Below the pieces are notes generated by a model. The model was not told the DNA's origin. It searched no databases and was given only the letters and a program-made list of their open reading frames with translations. Position numbers and translations under genes: made by a program. Source: Sphingorhabdus sp. 109 (GTDB lineage: Bacteria; Pseudomonadota; Alphaproteobacteria; Sphingomonadales; Sphingomonadaceae). Taken from it: a stretch of DNA of 64,000 nt. Below are positions 19,655 to 28,197 of the stretch, one piece after another; the stretch's first letter is position 1, and every line of letters begins with the position of its first letter. The stretch covers positions 892,001-956,000 of the forward strand of contig NZ_LR732707.1 in the NCBI RefSeq assembly GCF_902506555.1. Direction: 5' to 3'.

Positions 19655-19683
19655 TAAATTTCCTCCCGAATATTGTTATGATG

Positions 19684-20115
19684 CTAGAAAAGCGTGGCCC
19701 ACAGGGCGTTGACCGCCATGACCAGCAGGCAGACGGTCGACAATATGAAGAGCAGAAAGCGGACCTTCACCAGATTGACCGTCGCCTGCCAGATGCTGTG
19801 GATGATCCGGATGATGACATAGGACCATGCCAGATAGAGATTCATTCCGTGCCCTGCACCGGCAACGGCCAGAATGACGACCGTCGCGTAGAACAGAGTC
19901 GGTTGTTCCATCAAATGGGTGTAATTATGGGCCTTCCAGTTTACCTTGTCGGGAATGACCCCTTCGAGATCGCTGCCGCGTCCACCCGGCTTTGCGCTGC
20001 CTAGATCCGCGCCGGATTTCGCCATCGCGGGGAATCTTGTCGCGGCCATCCAGAACAGCATGATCAGCGACCACAAGACCAGCACGGCCGCTGGAGCCAA
20101 AATTGCAATTTCCAT
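19684..20115 (-). CDS. MAPEG-family membrane protein (copy 2)
   Basis: 143 residues, the same length as its neighbour and aligned along its whole length (shared K-A-H-N-Y-x-H-L-x-x-x-P-T-L-F-Y-A and a Gly-rich linker G-G-x-G-x-D-L-x-x-x-x-P). Four membrane helices are expected. It has its own GGGAGGA ribosome site nearly identical to that of copy 1. It is first in the two-gene unit. Two diverged copies suggest either two substrates or a hetero-oligomer; MAPEG proteins normally form trimers. Confidence 0.88.
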   Translation of the reverse strand: MEIAILAPAAVLVLWSLIMLFWMAATRFPAMAKSGADLGSAKPGGRGSDLEGVIPDKVNWKAHNYTHLMEQPTLFYATVVILAVAGAGHGMNLYLAWSYVIIRIIHSIWQATVNLVKVRFLLFILSTVCLLVMAVNALWATLF

Positions 20116-20188
20116 GTTTCGTCCTCCCGAAAACGGGAAGAAACTGCGTCAACTGTAACCGATTGTCAATTGCAACCTAAATCAGTGG

Positions 20189-21388
20189 CTAGGCGCTCGG
20201 AAAGGACACCACATTGTCGCGATCGGACCGGTCGAGATTTTCGCCGACATAGAGGCTGGCCATCGGTTCGTCGGCGACATCATATTCCTCGCTGCTGCCA
20301 TAGCCGTTGAACTTGGTCCGCATCGCCGAGCCATAGGCACCGATCATACCGATTTCGATATAGTCGCCGGCCTGAATGCTGTCGGGCAGGGTGAACGGTC
20401 CGGCCATGAAGTCCATGTCGTCGCAGGTCGGGCCGTAGAAGCTGAAACCGGTCGTCGCGCCGCCGTCCTCGTCGGCACCGATCTGTCGCACCGGAAAGCG
20501 CCAGCCGATATGGGCGGCGTCGAACAGGGTGCCATAGGCGCCGTCATTGATATAGAGCTCGTTGCCACGACGGCGCTCGACCTTGACCACCAGCGAGCTA
20601 TATTCGGCCGACAATGCGCGACCGGGTTCGCACCACAGCTCTGCGGAATAGCTGATCGGCAGATCCTCGAACGTGCGGTCGATGGCGGTGAAATAATGGT
20701 TGAGCGAAACCGGCGCCAGATCGGGATAAATGGACGGAAAACCACCACCGACATTGACGATGTCTACGGTCACCGACGCGCCGACAATCGCGGTACGGAC
20801 CCGCTCGAGAGCATGGACATAGGCGAGCGGCGTCATCGCCTGGCTTCCGACATGAAAGCAGATTCCGAGGCAGTCGGCCCGCTGCCGCACGCGCTGCAGC
20901 AATTCGGCCGATTCATCGACATCGATACCGAATTTCGAAGCGAGGCTGATTTCGGCAAATTCCGAAGCCACGCGAATCCGGACGCAGAGCGTCAGGTCTT
21001 CGGCATTACCGGTGCCCAGTTCGATCTTCTCCAGCTCTTCGATACTGTCGAGCGAGAAAATCCGCACGCCATGCTCGTGATAGGCTTCCCGCACCGAAGC
21101 CAACTGCTTGACCGGGTTCATGTAGCAAAGCGTCGCCTCTGGCAGCGCCGCGCGCACGGTCCGCACTTCGTCGATCGAGGCGACGTCGAAATGGGTGACG
21201 CCTTCTTCCCAAAGCAATTGCAGCAAGGTTGGCGAAGGATTCGCCTTCACCGCATAGAGCGACTTGCCGGGAAACTGCTCGACGAAATAACGCGCAGCAC
21301 GACGGGCAGCGTGTGGCCGGTTAAGCAAAACTGGAATATCTGGGCTAAGAGCCTTCGTCAGCTCCTCGGCATCATGGTAATAGCGCAA
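20189..21388 (-). CDS. Ornithine/lysine decarboxylase, alanine-racemase fold (type III PLP)
   Basis: 399 residues. The PLP lysine is Lys48 in Y-A-V-K-A-N-P. The Gly-rich phosphate site V-N-V-G-G-G-F-P-S and the C-terminal F-Y-G-P-T-C-D-D-M-D with the active-site cysteine are in place, as in eukaryotic-type ornithine decarboxylases. It makes putrescine (or cadaverine) for polyamine synthesis. The start is a TTG preceded by AGGGGG at nine bases; the upstream frame is closed. The two genes upstream make the next polyamine, so the three form one pathway, but this gene is set apart by a 146-base leader with stem-loops. Confidence 0.92.
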   Translation of the reverse strand: MRYYHDAEELTKALSPDIPVLLNRPHAARRAARYFVEQFPGKSLYAVKANPSPTLLQLLWEEGVTHFDVASIDEVRTVRAALPEATLCYMNPVKQLASVREAYHEHGVRIFSLDSIEELEKIELGTGNAEDLTLCVRIRVASEFAEISLASKFGIDVDESAELLQRVRQRADCLGICFHVGSQAMTPLAYVHALERVRTAIVGASVTVDIVNVGGGFPSIYPDLAPVSLNHYFTAIDRTFEDLPISYSAELWCEPGRALSAEYSSLVVKVERRRGNELYINDGAYGTLFDAAHIGWRFPVRQIGADEDGGATTGFSFYGPTCDDMDFMAGPFTLPDSIQAGDYIEIGMIGAYGSAMRTKFNGYGSSEEYDVADEPMASLYVGENLDRSDRDNVVSFPSA

Positions 21389-21427
21389 CTCAAGGGACCC
21401 CCTATCGGCTTAGATCGATTGAGCTGC

Positions 21428-21510
21428 CTTGCGGATTCGCAAGCGGCCATGGGGCAGCGAAGCGCGGCTATATGGCCGCTATATGAGTCTGTAAAGTCCT
21501 ACATTTACAG
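21428..21510 (-). promoter_or_regulatory. Structured leader upstream of the ornithine/lysine decarboxylase
   Basis: The 146 bases between nspC and the decarboxylase hold three perfect stem-loops: CTTGCG/CGCAAG with a four-base loop (21428-21443), AGCGGCCAT/ATGGCCGCT (arms 21442-21450 and 21472-21480), and CTGTAAA/TTTACAG with an eight-base loop (21489-21510). The first two overlap by two bases, so they could be alternative folds. Alphaproteobacteria are known to carry the speF RNA motif in front of this decarboxylase. Membership is inference. Confidence 0.5.
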
Positions 21511-21534
21511 AAAGTGCTGCTACCGGTCCATTTT

Positions 21535-22704
21535 CTAGCTCAACCGGTCCTGAAACACCGTCCAATCGAATGTTTTGACGCATTTTAGCGTGTCATTGTC
21601 GCTGTTCCACAGCCAGATCGAGGGCAGGGGAACACCGTTGAATGTGTTGGTCTTTACCATCGAATAATGGGCCTGATCAAGGAAAGCGATGCGTTGCCCG
21701 ATATGCGCGTCGGCGGGCAGGATATAATCGCCGATAATGTCACCCGCGAGGCAACTGGGTCCGCCGAGGCGAATGGCGGTGCCTTCGCTGCGCTCACCCA
21801 GCATGGCCGGCCGATAGGGCGCCTCGATTACGTCCGGCATATGGCAGGTCGCCGATATGTCGGTGATCCCGACCGGTATGCCATTGTCGAAGACATCCAG
21901 TATCTCGCCGACCAGGATTCCCGCATCCAGCGCCACGGCCTCGCCCGGCTCGAGATAGATATCGCAACCCGACCGCGCTTTCAGATCTTTCAGGAAAAAC
22001 ACCAACGCCTCGCGATCATAATCATCGCGTGTGATATGGTGCCCGCCACCCAGATTTATCCATTTGAGCGTGCCGAAATGCGGCGCGATATACGGCTCGA
22101 CCTTCTCCCATGTCTGCTGCAACGCGTCAAAACCCTGCTCGCATAGATTGTGAAAGTGGATGCCGCTCAAATGTCGGAAATGCTCTGGTGCCAGCTGGCT
22201 GACCGGAAAGCCGAGCCGGCTATGCGGCTGGCTCGGATCATATTTTTCCGTCTCACCCAGCGGGATTTGCGGATTGATTCTTAATCCTATTTCTGAACTA
22301 TCGTTCAGAAGGTTATGATTAGAGTAACTTTTCCATCGCACAATCTGCGCCGGATTATTAAAGGTGACATGCTCGGAAATGGCACTGATACGGGCCAGAT
22401 CTTCCGCTTTATAGGCGGGAGAGTAAGTGCTGATAGGCCCGCGAAAATGTTCTCTGGCAAGCCGCGCTTCCCACAGGCCAGACGCGCAATAGCCATCGAG
22501 ATATTCGTCGATCAGTGGCGCCAGAGACCACATCGAAAATGCTTTTAGCGCCAGCAGGACCTTGGCACCCGAACGCGTCCTGATATCTGCCAATATCGCC
22601 AGATTCCGCCGCACGGCTGCCTCGTCCACGACAAAGGCGGGCGAGGGCACGCGGCCCAGATCAAATTGCGCAAACGCGCCGGGATCGCCGGCCTTGGTCT
22701 CCAT
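21535..22704 (-). CDS. nspC: Carboxynorspermidine/carboxyspermidine decarboxylase
   Basis: 389 residues of the alanine-racemase-fold PLP decarboxylases. The PLP lysine lies in L-L-A-L-K-A-F-S-M-W-S, and W-I-N-L-G-G-G-H-H forms the phosphate-binding segment. It removes the carboxyl group from carboxyspermidine or carboxynorspermidine as the last step of the alternative polyamine pathway. The ATG chosen lies one base after the TAG of the dehydrogenase gene upstream, so the two are certainly co-transcribed. An earlier in-frame start would lie inside that gene. Confidence 0.92.
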   Translation of the reverse strand: METKAGDPGAFAQFDLGRVPSPAFVVDEAAVRRNLAILADIRTRSGAKVLLALKAFSMWSLAPLIDEYLDGYCASGLWEARLAREHFRGPISTYSPAYKAEDLARISAISEHVTFNNPAQIVRWKSYSNHNLLNDSSEIGLRINPQIPLGETEKYDPSQPHSRLGFPVSQLAPEHFRHLSGIHFHNLCEQGFDALQQTWEKVEPYIAPHFGTLKWINLGGGHHITRDDYDREALVFFLKDLKARSGCDIYLEPGEAVALDAGILVGEILDVFDNGIPVGITDISATCHMPDVIEAPYRPAMLGERSEGTAIRLGGPSCLAGDIIGDYILPADAHIGQRIAFLDQAHYSMVKTNTFNGVPLPSIWLWNSDNDTLKCVKTFDWTVFQDRLS

Positions 22705-22705
22705 C

Positions 22706-23923
22706 CTAGAACGCCAAAGGTGCTTCCAATTCTTCCAATGTCCACGGCAAACCATGCTCGTTCAGCATCGCCATGAATGGATCGGGATCGAATTCTTCCA
22801 TATTGAACACGCCGTCGCCCTTCCACTGGCCGGACAGCATCATTGCCGCGCCGATCATCGCCGGAACGCCGGTGGTATAGCTGACGCCCTGGTTGCCGGT
22901 TTCCTCGAAGGCCGCCTCATGGCTGCAGATATTCTTGACGTAGAGCGTCTTCTCGACGCCGTCTTTCACGCCGGTTGCGATAACACCGATATTGGTATTG
23001 CCCTTGGTGGTTTCACCGAGGCTCGCAGGCTCCGGCAATACGGCTTTCAGGAACTGCAACGGGATGATCTCGCGGCCTTCGTACATCACCGGATCAATCC
23101 GGGTCATACCGACATTTTGCAGCACTTCGAGATGGGTCAGATAGGCATCGCCAAAGGTCATCCAGAAGCGAATCCGCTGAATTTCCGGGAGGTGCGTCTT
23201 TAGCGACTCGATTTCCTCGTGATACATCAGATACATATTCTTCGGGCCGACCGCCTCGAAATCGAACTCCTGCTTCTGGGTCAGCGCCGGTCCCTCGACC
23301 CACTGGCCATTCTCCCAATGCCGCGAGTTGGCGGTAACTTCGCGGATATTGATTTCCGGATTGAAATTGGTCGCGAAATGCTGGCCATGATCGCCGCCGT
23401 TGCAGTCGAGAATGTCGAGCGTATCGATTCGGTCGAAATGATGTTTCTTCAGCCAGCAGGTGAACACGCTGGTCACGCCCGGATCAAAGCCGGAGCCGAG
23501 CAGCGCCATGATCCCGGCGTCCTTGTACCGGTCCTGATAATCCCACTGCCATTTATATTCGAACTTGGCTTCGTCGCGCGGTTCGTAATTGGCGGTGTCG
23601 AGATAGTCGGTCTTGGTCGCCAGACAGGCGTCCATGATCGGCAAATCCTGATAGGGTAGCGCCAGATTGACCACCAGATCAGGCTTTTCCTGCTCGATCA
23701 ATGCGGTCAGCGCCGGAACATTGTCGGCGTCAATCTGGGACGTGGATATCGCCACGCCGGTCCGCTCTTTGACCGACTCGGCAATCGCGTCGCATTTTGA
23801 TAAAGTCCGACTGGCCAGTAGAATTTCGCTGAAAGGCCCGCTGCCTGCCGCTATCAACTGTGCCATTTTATGCACTGCAACCGAACTGACGCCGCCTGCG
23901 CCGATCACCAATATTTTGCCCAT
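22706..23923 (-). CDS. Carboxynorspermidine/carboxyspermidine dehydrogenase (saccharopine dehydrogenase family)
   Basis: 405 residues. The Rossmann motif V-I-G-A-G-G-V-S-S-V-A begins eight residues into the protein. Further family segments are V-N-L-A-L-P-Y-Q-D and G-S-G-F-D-P-G-V-T. It condenses a diamine with aspartate-beta-semialdehyde by reductive amination, giving the substrate of nspC. A GTG three codons upstream is in frame, but the ATG puts the nucleotide-binding strand at the usual distance from the N terminus. Only about 50 bases separate it from the divergent PLP dehydratase. Confidence 0.92.
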   Translation of the reverse strand: MGKILVIGAGGVSSVAVHKMAQLIAAGSGPFSEILLASRTLSKCDAIAESVKERTGVAISTSQIDADNVPALTALIEQEKPDLVVNLALPYQDLPIMDACLATKTDYLDTANYEPRDEAKFEYKWQWDYQDRYKDAGIMALLGSGFDPGVTSVFTCWLKKHHFDRIDTLDILDCNGGDHGQHFATNFNPEINIREVTANSRHWENGQWVEGPALTQKQEFDFEAVGPKNMYLMYHEEIESLKTHLPEIQRIRFWMTFGDAYLTHLEVLQNVGMTRIDPVMYEGREIIPLQFLKAVLPEPASLGETTKGNTNIGVIATGVKDGVEKTLYVKNICSHEAAFEETGNQGVSYTTGVPAMIGAAMMLSGQWKGDGVFNMEEFDPDPFMAMLNEHGLPWTLEELEAPLAF

Positions 23924-23976
23924 GATTTCCACTCTAAATGCTGGAGAAATGTTAGCCCCGCATATAGGGAGAGGTC

Positions 23977-24960
23977 ATGACAGAGCAAGACCTGATGGAC
24001 CCTGAGCGCAAACCAAAACTTGCAGGGGTTGAACGAGCGGCAAGAAAAGTTGCTGACATACTGCCGGCGACACCGCTGTTGCCTTTGGAAATTGATGGCA
24101 AGACAGTCTGGTGCAAGGCAGAATGCCTGCAACCGATTGGCGCGTTCAAAATACGGGGTGGCTGGCACCGTTTGACCGATCTGAACGATGATCAGCGCCA
24201 GCGGGGTGTCATTGCCTTTTCCAGCGGAAATCATGCACACGGCGTTGCATGGGCTGCTCGCAGGCTGAACATACCTGCAACGATCATCATGCCTGAGGAT
24301 GCTCCCAGGGCGAAACTGGAGAATACAAAGGCATTGGGTGCCAAGGTCATCACCTATGACCGGATGGGCGGTAATCGGGAACAATTGGCAGCCGATCTAT
24401 CGCAGAAAAGCGGAGCCGTGGTTGTTCCCAGTTTCGATGATCCCTGGATCGTCGAGGGACAGGGTAGCTGCGGTCTGGAAATCCGCGAACAGGTGCGGGC
24501 CCGAACCGGATCGGAGCCGGATCAGATTGTCGCCTGCTGCGGCGGTGGAGGCCTGGCAAGCGGGACCGCTCTGGCTAACCCTGACGCCAAAATTATGGTC
24601 GTCGAGCCGGAAGGCTGGGATGACATGAAACGCTCGCTGGAAGGTGGAGCGATCGTGCCGGTAGAGGACAACCCGCCCGCGACCGATTGCGACGCGCTGC
24701 AAACGCTCAGCGTTGCGCCAATCACGTTCAATATTCTGAAAGATCGCGACGCCACAGGCATCGCCGTTTCCACCGCTGAAGTGCATCACGCGATGCGGGT
24801 AGCATTCGAGAAATTGCGCTTGGTCGTTGAACCGGGCGGTGCCGTTGCGCTGGCGGCGCTTCTCGCTGGCAAGGCCGGACTGACCGACCGGACCGCCATC
24901 ACGCTGTCGGGGGGCAATGTCGACCGTCAGCGCTTCGCGGACATCATTAGGGGTAGCTAG
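23977..24960 (+). CDS. Threonine/serine dehydratase-like PLP enzyme (fold type II)
   Basis: 327 residues. The PLP lysine is Lys58 in G-A-F-K-I-R-G-G. F-S-S-G-N-H-A-H-G-V-A-W is the substrate loop and C-C-G-G-G-G-L-A-S binds the phosphate. The length fits catabolic threonine dehydratase, serine racemase or threo-3-hydroxyaspartate ammonia-lyase; there is no C-terminal regulatory ACT domain, so it is unlikely to be the biosynthetic IlvA. GGGAGAGG precedes the ATG. Transcription is divergent from the polyamine operon. Confidence 0.85.
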   Translation: MTEQDLMDPERKPKLAGVERAARKVADILPATPLLPLEIDGKTVWCKAECLQPIGAFKIRGGWHRLTDLNDDQRQRGVIAFSSGNHAHGVAWAARRLNIPATIIMPEDAPRAKLENTKALGAKVITYDRMGGNREQLAADLSQKSGAVVVPSFDDPWIVEGQGSCGLEIREQVRARTGSEPDQIVACCGGGGLASGTALANPDAKIMVVEPEGWDDMKRSLEGGAIVPVEDNPPATDCDALQTLSVAPITFNILKDRDATGIAVSTAEVHHAMRVAFEKLRLVVEPGGAVALAALLAGKAGLTDRTAITLSGGNVDRQRFADIIRGS

Positions 24961-25295
24961 GGTCTGATAAGTCTTTCCTACACCGGTCCTGATGGCCTAT
25001 CTTCTGCTGATTCTGATTCAGGCTCTTTGACAATTTGATTAGATGATAGCGCCACCAATCGTCCGCACGCAAAGCTATCCGGATTTTGCCGGCGGTTTGG
25101 AAAGTCACACTCGGGAACCAGCGGCGGAACGAGAACGGCAGCAATTCTGCGGACCGGAGGCAAAAGTCTCAGAAATGAAAAACGCGCGCTTGTGTAAAGT
25201 TTTGGCGGGGGGGCATTGCGCGGCGAAAACAGGGAAGATCTATTGGGAGTTTGTTCCGATAATTTTATGGCAAGGCGGCAATCCGAATTTGGAAA
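24961..25295. other. Intergenic stretch with no recognised gene
   Basis: This gap lies between the convergent ends of the PLP dehydratase and hemA. I find no convincing coding frame, tRNA or strong terminator hairpin. A TTGACA lies at about 25027 without a good partner for a -10 box. The composition is similar to the flanks. Confidence 0.6.
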
Positions 25296-26516
25296 CTAGG
25301 CCGCGATCGCCCGTTCTAGATCCATCCGGCTCCAGATTTCCACCAGTGCCTTGGTCAGGTCAACCATCATCGCCTCGCTATGCGCCGGTCCGGGCGTGAA
25401 GCGCAGACGTTCCGTTCCGCGCGGTACGGTCGGATAATTGATCGGTTGTACATAGACGCCATATTCGGCGAGCAATATATCGCTGATTTTCTTGGCCTTG
25501 ACCGGATCGCCCACTTGCAGCGGAACGATATGGGTCGTGGAATCCATCACCGGCAGACCCGCCTCGGCGAACAGGTCCTTGAGTTTTTGGGCGGCTGCCT
25601 GCTGGCCATCGCGCTCGGCGGTCGACTGTTTCAGGTGCCGGATGCTGGCCAGGGCGCCGGCAACAAGCACTGGCGAAAGGCTGGTGGTGAATATGAAACC
25701 CGGGGCATAGGACCGGATCACGTCGACGATCTTCTGGTCAGCGGTAATATAGCCGCCCATCACACCAACGGCCTTGGCCAATGTCCCCTCGATGATCGTG
25801 ATCCGTTCAGCCGCCTTGTCGCGTTCGGAAATACCGCCGCCGCGCTTGCCGTACATGCCGACCGCATGGACTTCGTCGCAATAGGTGAGCGCGTTATATT
25901 TGTCGGCCAGATCGCAAATGGCGTGGATCGGCGCGACATCGCCATCCATCGAATAGATGCTTTCGAAGGCGATCAGCTTCGGCGCTTCGGGATCTGCGGC
26001 AGCCAGCAATTCTTCGAGATGCTCGAGGTCATTGTGCCGGAAAACCCGTTTCTCGCAGCCGCTGTTCTTGATTCCGGCGATCATCGAAGCGTGGTTCAGT
26101 TCGTCTGAAAAGATGATGCAGCCCGGCAGTACCTTGGTCAGCGTGGACAACGTCGCCTCATTCGATACATAACCCGAGGTGAAAAGCAGCGCGGCGGACT
26201 TGCCATGCCAGTCGGCCAGTTCCCGCTCAAGCTGGATATGATAATGGGTGTTACCGCCGATATTGCGGGTTCCGCCCGATCCGGCTCCGACGTCGTGCAG
26301 AGCCTCTTCCATCGCCTTGATCACATCAGGATGCTGGCCCATGGCGAGATAGTCATTCGAGCACCAGACGGTGACCGGTTGCGGACCGTTATGATGTGCG
26401 AAACAGCGGGCATTGGGAAAGGATCCCTTGTTGCGCAGGATGTCGATGAATACCCGGTAGCGACCCTCGGCATGCAGCCGGTCAATCGCTTGCGAAAAAA
26501 TCTTGTCGTAGTCCAC
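25296..26516 (-). CDS. hemA: 5-aminolevulinate synthase
   Basis: A 406-residue PLP enzyme that condenses glycine with succinyl-CoA to start heme synthesis by the Shemin route, a hallmark of Alphaproteobacteria. The PLP lysine is Lys248 in [25 protein letters not shown] and [10 protein letters not shown] are typical. Succinyl-CoA, its substrate, is also the end product of the propionate pathway encoded at 39-48 kb. The ATG has no strong ribosome site in view. Confidence 0.96.
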   Translation of the reverse strand: MDYDKIFSQAIDRLHAEGRYRVFIDILRNKGSFPNARCFAHHNGPQPVTVWCSNDYLAMGQHPDVIKAMEEALHDVGAGSGGTRNIGGNTHYHIQLERELADWHGKSAALLFTSGYVSNEATLSTLTKVLPGCIIFSDELNHASMIAGIKNSGCEKRVFRHNDLEHLEELLAAADPEAPKLIAFESIYSMDGDVAPIHAICDLADKYNALTYCDEVHAVGMYGKRGGGISERDKAAERITIIEGTLAKAVGVMGGYITADQKIVDVIRSYAPGFIFTTSLSPVLVAGALASIRHLKQSTAERDGQQAAAQKLKDLFAEAGLPVMDSTTHIVPLQVGDPVKAKKISDILLAEYGVYVQPINYPTVPRGTERLRFTPGPAHSEAMMVDLTKALVEIWSRMDLERAIAA

Positions 26517-26557
26517 TGTGCACCAAATCCTGCGTCAAATCTGAGTTTGCTGTTTTC

Positions 26558-26595
26558 TGGAAATGGCCTTTAGCGGCCTTTTCTCACAATTTCCA
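26558..26595 (-). other. Possible stem-loop between murI and hemA
   Basis: An outer perfect seven-base pair of arms (TGGAAAT and ATTTCCA) encloses a GGCC/GGCC inner stem. It lies upstream of hemA and downstream of murI on their transcribed strand. It could be a weak terminator or part of a leader; there is no proper T run on the minus strand. Confidence 0.35.
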
Positions 26596-26633
26596 GCGCG
26601 AACCACTCGCAATAAGGGTTGTCCGCCACGGGC

Positions 26634-27446
26634 TTACAGCTTTTCGAACCGGCTTATACCATATCTGGCGAAGGCCGGGCGGTAGGGCTCGATATCGGCG
26701 ATATCTCCGGTTGTGACAAAAGTCCCTTCCCGCTCATCGTCCGGCCACGTCCTGTTCCCGGTCAGATAGGCAATCCGGCGCGCGATACCTTTGGCGCCGT
26801 CAATGAATTGGACGGGCCTTCCTGCCGCGACGGCCAGTTCGTCGCGCAACAGCGGAAAATGGGTGCAGGCCAGGATGACCGTGTCCAGCTCCGCGCCGTC
26901 GGCCTGTTCAACCAGCCCGGACATGGCGGCCGCTATTGCTCCGGCGTCGGGCTGCTCTCCGCGCAGCTTGGCCTCGGCGGCATAAACCAGTTCCGGAGCA
27001 GCATGGCGCAGCAGCATTTTGTCAGCGGCAAAATCGGCAGCGAGCCGGTCGACATATGGTTGCCGGATGGTCGCCTTCGTGCCGAGAAGGCCGATCACCC
27101 CGGTCTTGGTCAGCTCGCTTGCCGGTTTGATCGCGGGCACGGTGCCAACAACCGGGATGTCCAGCGCGGAGCGGACATGATCGAGAGCAATGGTCGATGC
27201 GGTGTTACAGGCGATCGTGACCAGTTGCGGTTTGTACCGTTCGACGAGACGGCCGAGGAGCGCCGGAACGCGGGCGGCGAGCTCGGCTTCGGACTTCATG
27301 CCATAAGGCAGACCAGCATAATCCGCAGCATAGATGACCGGTGCCTTGGGCAGCAAATGTCGTGTCTCGCCCAGAACCGAAAGCCCGCCGACACCGGTAT
27401 CGAAAAACAACAAGGGAGGGCATTCGCCATTCTGCGCTTCAGTCAT
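26634..27446 (-). CDS. murI: Glutamate racemase
   Basis: A 270-residue cofactor-independent racemase that supplies D-glutamate for peptidoglycan. The two catalytic cysteines are Cys80 (I-A-C-N-T-A-S) and Cys194 (L-A-C-T-H-F-P-L-L). F-D-T-G-V-G-G-L-S-V opens the fold. The frame extends 35 codons further upstream, but those residues do not look like the family; the ATG chosen places the first motif normally. Its ribosome site is weak. Confidence 0.93.
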   Translation of the reverse strand: MTEAQNGECPPLLFFDTGVGGLSVLGETRHLLPKAPVIYAADYAGLPYGMKSEAELAARVPALLGRLVERYKPQLVTIACNTASTIALDHVRSALDIPVVGTVPAIKPASELTKTGVIGLLGTKATIRQPYVDRLAADFAADKMLLRHAAPELVYAAEAKLRGEQPDAGAIAAAMSGLVEQADGAELDTVILACTHFPLLRDELAVAAGRPVQFIDGAKGIARRIAYLTGNRTWPDDEREGTFVTTGDIADIEPYRPAFARYGISRFEKL

Positions 27447-27589
27447 GTTATGCCCATAGCCAGAATAACGATGCGACGGCAACCGCTTCGGTTCGTCTGA
27501 CAGATGTTTGGCCTTGACGTTTTTTCGAGCGAAATACTTGCCCATCACCACAGGTAACTATAGCGCGGATCGAAATAGGGGTATTTGCA

Positions 27590-28192
27590 GTGCAGTCTAT
27601 GTGGGTAGAACCAATTTTGGCGTTAGGGCTTGGCTATTTGCTGGGCTCCGTTCCTTTCGGGCTGGTGCTGACACGGCTCTCCGGTGGCGGCGATCTGCGC
27701 CAGACCGGGTCCGGCAATATCGGCGCCACCAATGTTCTCCGGACCGGCAACAAGGCTATGGCTGCGCTGACCCTGCTTCTCGATATCGGCAAGGGATTTG
27801 CTGCGGTTTACATAGCCTTGCAGGTTTCTGACGGACTGGGCGTACTGGCCGGTCTCGGTGCCTTTCTCGGCCATCTTTACCCGATATGGCTCCGGTTCAA
27901 CGGGGGCAAAGGCGTGGCGACACTGCTCGGCATTGTCACCGCCCTGATCCCCACTGCGGGCTTGATATTTGCGGTCACGTGGCTTGGATCGCTGGCGATC
28001 TGGCGCTACTCTTCGGTTGGCGGGATGCTCGCTGCGATATCGGTGCCGATAGCAGCCTTCGTTCTGGGTGAATATGCGATGATGCCCATGTTCATCGGGC
28101 TGGCCTTGCTGGTTTTGTGGAAACATCGCTCCAACATCGAGCGTTTGATCGCGGGCGAAGAGCCAAAAGTCGGAGCGTCAAAAAAGGCATGA
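27590..28192 (+). CDS. plsY: Acyl-phosphate:glycerol-3-phosphate acyltransferase
   Basis: A 200-residue inner-membrane enzyme that moves an acyl group from acyl phosphate to glycerol-3-phosphate, the first step of phospholipid synthesis. Several membrane helices are visible, with conserved loops G-S-V-P-F-G, G-S-G-N-I-G-A-T-N-V-L-R, F-L-G-H-L-Y-P and F-N-G-G-K-G-V-A-T. A GTG start is chosen because AGGGG at 27577-27581 is eight bases before it; the ATG three codons later would be 17 bases away. dprA follows five bases after its stop. Confidence 0.94.
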   Translation: MQSMWVEPILALGLGYLLGSVPFGLVLTRLSGGGDLRQTGSGNIGATNVLRTGNKAMAALTLLLDIGKGFAAVYIALQVSDGLGVLAGLGAFLGHLYPIWLRFNGGKGVATLLGIVTALIPTAGLIFAVTWLGSLAIWRYSSVGGMLAAISVPIAAFVLGEYAMMPMFIGLALLVLWKHRSNIERLIAGEEPKVGASKKA

Positions 28193-28197
28193 AGTGA

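Noticed and set aside
24961-25295. Small gene or RNA in the gap between the PLP dehydratase and hemA
   Set aside because: Short frames there run into hemA antisense and have no ribosome site; no tRNA or known RNA fold was seen.
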